6,148 bases of DNA from positions 1 to 6,148 of the forward strand of contig JBKQIY010000220.1 in the NCBI GenBank assembly GCA_052148155.1, read 5' to 3'. Position numbers and translations under genes: made by a program. The notes beneath the pieces are model-generated. The model was given only the letters and a program-made list of their open reading frames with translations. It ran no database searches and was not told where the DNA came from. Below, one piece after another: positions 5,564-6,148 of this stretch (its first letter is position 1; each line of letters begins with the position of its first letter). Origin of the DNA: JBBQER01 sp052148155 (lineage in GTDB: Bacteria; Actinomycetota; Acidimicrobiia; IMCC26256; PALSA-610).

Positions 5564-6148
5564 CGTGGTTCGCTCGCTGCGTCGCCGTCACCGGTCAACG
5601 CGATGAATGCGTCTTCGAACCCGAGCGAGGTGATCTCGAGGTCACGGGCGGTCGTCTCGTTCAACAAATGTCGGGCTACCGCGTCGGTATCCGCGCTATG
5701 GATCAGGACCCGGTCTCCGCGCATTTCGAGGTGGTCGACGCCGGCGATGGTGCGCATCTGCTGTTCGTCGGCGCCCGGCAACGTCGCGCGCACCGTCCTG
5801 CCGGAAGCCAGACCCTTGACCTCAGCGGCGGTCCCGTCCGCGACGATCCGACCCTTGCTGATGAGGACGACGCGATCGGCGTAGGCGTCGGCCTCTTCGA
5901 GATAGTGGGTCGCGAATACGACGGTGCGGCCCAGGGCCGCATCGTCTCGGATGGCTTTCCAGAACTCGCGGCGGCCCTCGACGTCCATTCCCTGAGTCGG
6001 CTCGTCCAGGATGAGTAACTCAGGATCAGGGATCAACGCCATCGCGAACCGCAGCCGCTGTTGTTCGCCTCCGGAGCACTTCCCCACCCGACGTGCGGCG
6101 ATCGCCGCGATTCCCGCTCGCTCAAGGACCTCGTCGACGGGACGACTC
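5560..6148 (-). CDS. ABC transporter ATP-binding protein (5' end outside window)
   Basis: This is the motor subunit of an ABC-2 exporter, hydrolysing ATP at the inner face of the membrane. The C-terminal 195 residues are visible; the Walker A part lies beyond the right edge. In order one sees the signature KCSGGEQQR, Walker B ELLILDEP with its catalytic Glu, the D-loop TQGMD, the switch histidine in FATHYLEEAD, and a C-terminal extension with GRTVRATLPGADEQQ and NETTARDLEITSLGFEDAF, as in the drug/antibiotic exporter-type ATPases of actinobacteria. The first signature residue is Cys where Leu is usual (LSGGQ/E). TGA 5562-5560 overlaps the permease ATG 5563, so the two are translationally coupled. 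The substrate cannot be told; antibiotic or lipid export is the family precedent. This subunit looks intact as far as visible, while its permease is broken. Confidence 0.92.
   Translation of the reverse strand, partial: SRPVDEVLERAGIAAIAARRVGKCSGGEQQRLRFAMALIPDPELLILDEPTQGMDVEGRREFWKAIRDDAALGRTVVFATHYLEEADAYADRVVLISKGRIVADGTAAEVKGLASGRTVRATLPGADEQQMRTIAGVDHLEMRGDRVLIHSADTDAVARHLLNETTARDLEITSLGFEDAFIALTGDGDAASEPR

Overview
This window is GC-rich double-stranded DNA whose codons strongly favour G or C in the third position. It carries a gene of the mycothiol-dependent maleylpyruvate isomerase superfamily and probable leaderless GTG starts, each preceded by a TAnnnT box. Together these point to an actinobacterium, most likely of the Mycobacteriales (Mycobacterium, Rhodococcus, Gordonia or Nocardia type). 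The assignment is inferred from composition and gene families, not from a marker gene.

Layout, left to right. At the left edge a perfect Shine-Dalgarno and an ATG on the minus strand start a gene that leaves the window almost at once. Positions 17-620 hold no gene I can name, though broken coding-like stretches are present. A plus-strand alpha/beta hydrolase with a complete catalytic triad occupies 621-1445. After a gene-poor stretch, 1760-2280 holds a dead DinB-family gene, readable only by joining three frames across two in-frame TAG codons. An intact TIGR03084/maleylpyruvate isomerase-like metal-binding protein follows at 2354-3115 (plus). Two hairpins lie between this gene and the facing minus-strand pair: a SnoaL/NTF2-like protein (3343-3759) and a SRPBCC (START-like) protein (3792-4280), which probably form one transcript. 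A second gene-poor stretch (4281-4766) separates this pair from a minus-strand ABC exporter operon: an ATPase cut by the right edge (5560-6148) and its ABC-2 permease (4767-5563). ATPase stop and permease start overlap as ATGA, and the permease is broken by a one-base frameshift.

The genes look like small, mostly independent accessory enzymes: a hydrolase, a possible thiol-dependent or metal-dependent enzyme, and two small ligand-binding folds that often belong to lipid or polyketide metabolism. They sit beside an exporter operon that appears inactivated. The main theme is gene decay: one certain pseudogene, one frameshifted transporter, and two or three stretches of possible older debris. 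I see no CRISPR array, insertion sequence, phage gene, RNA gene or clear novel system. The most useful observations are the reconstructed DinB pseudogene, the permease frameshift, and the matching TAnnnT-N6-GTG arrangement at two places.
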